Assembly (NCBI GenBank): GCA_903813345.2
Contig: CAIIXF020000008.1
Span: forward strand, 193,341-257,340
Source of the DNA: Owenia fusiformis
Taxonomy: Eukaryota > Annelida > Polychaeta > Sabellida > Oweniidae
Direction of reading: 5' to 3'
Length of the DNA stretch: 64,000 bases
DNA letters: not shown here
How positions within the stretch are numbered: position 1 is the stretch's first letter
Below: more notes on this DNA, generated by a model
The model's input: only the letters and a program-made list of their open reading frames with translations
Told to the model about the DNA's origin: nothing
Database searches by the model: none

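Overview
This is AT-rich animal nuclear DNA: GT-AG introns, LTR, LINE, Penelope and mariner retro/transposons, many short inverted-repeat elements (MITEs) and minisatellites. It looks like a marine invertebrate. The Ty3/gypsy element has integrase upstream of reverse transcriptase (Gmr1-like order), a group first described from deuterostomes, so a hemichordate, echinoderm or cephalochordate is a reasonable but unproven guess.

The only host gene I can support is a plus-strand LYST-like gene (lysosomal trafficking regulator, BEACH family). Seventeen exons can be chained from 12934 to 61814, plus an eighteenth (partial) whose start is tandemly repeated from 62395 to the window edge. The seventeen exons sum to 5136 nt, exactly 1712 codons, and every intron phase agrees across every junction. 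The BEACH and WD40 end of the gene lies beyond the window. The first two exons are placed by splice phase only and are less certain.

Layout. 1-12.9 kb: upstream DNA with a 52-bp tandem repeat, nested MITEs, two large fold-backs and a broken minus-strand LINE split by a piggyBac-type MITE. 13.0-33.2 kb (intron 1): an intact two-ORF LINE with an SGNH-like ORF1; a mariner-type MITE carrying a hAT MITE and a young Gmr1-like LTR element; two copies of an 0.83-kb MITE in opposite orientation; and a 1.7-kb 37-bp minisatellite. 33.3-45.2 kb (introns 2 and 3): an element built of CATGCAAAGTCC arrays, a second piggyBac MITE, another MITE copy, a 52-bp tandem repeat, a dead mariner-like element and a mariner-type MITE. 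46.3-53.1 kb: the dense LYST exon block. 53.1-58.3 kb (one intron): an AAAGCG-array element, a Penelope-like GIY-YIG fragment and an apparently intact mariner with an intron in its transposase and 189-bp terminal inverted repeats. 58.3-64 kb: ConA-like and following LYST exons, with two minisatellites born from the gene's own splice junctions (a 31-bp donor repeat and a 123-bp acceptor-plus-exon repeat).

The host gene and its mobile DNA do not form a pathway. The interest lies in the nested insertion history, the unusual mobile element structures, and the way LYST splice sites have been amplified in tandem.
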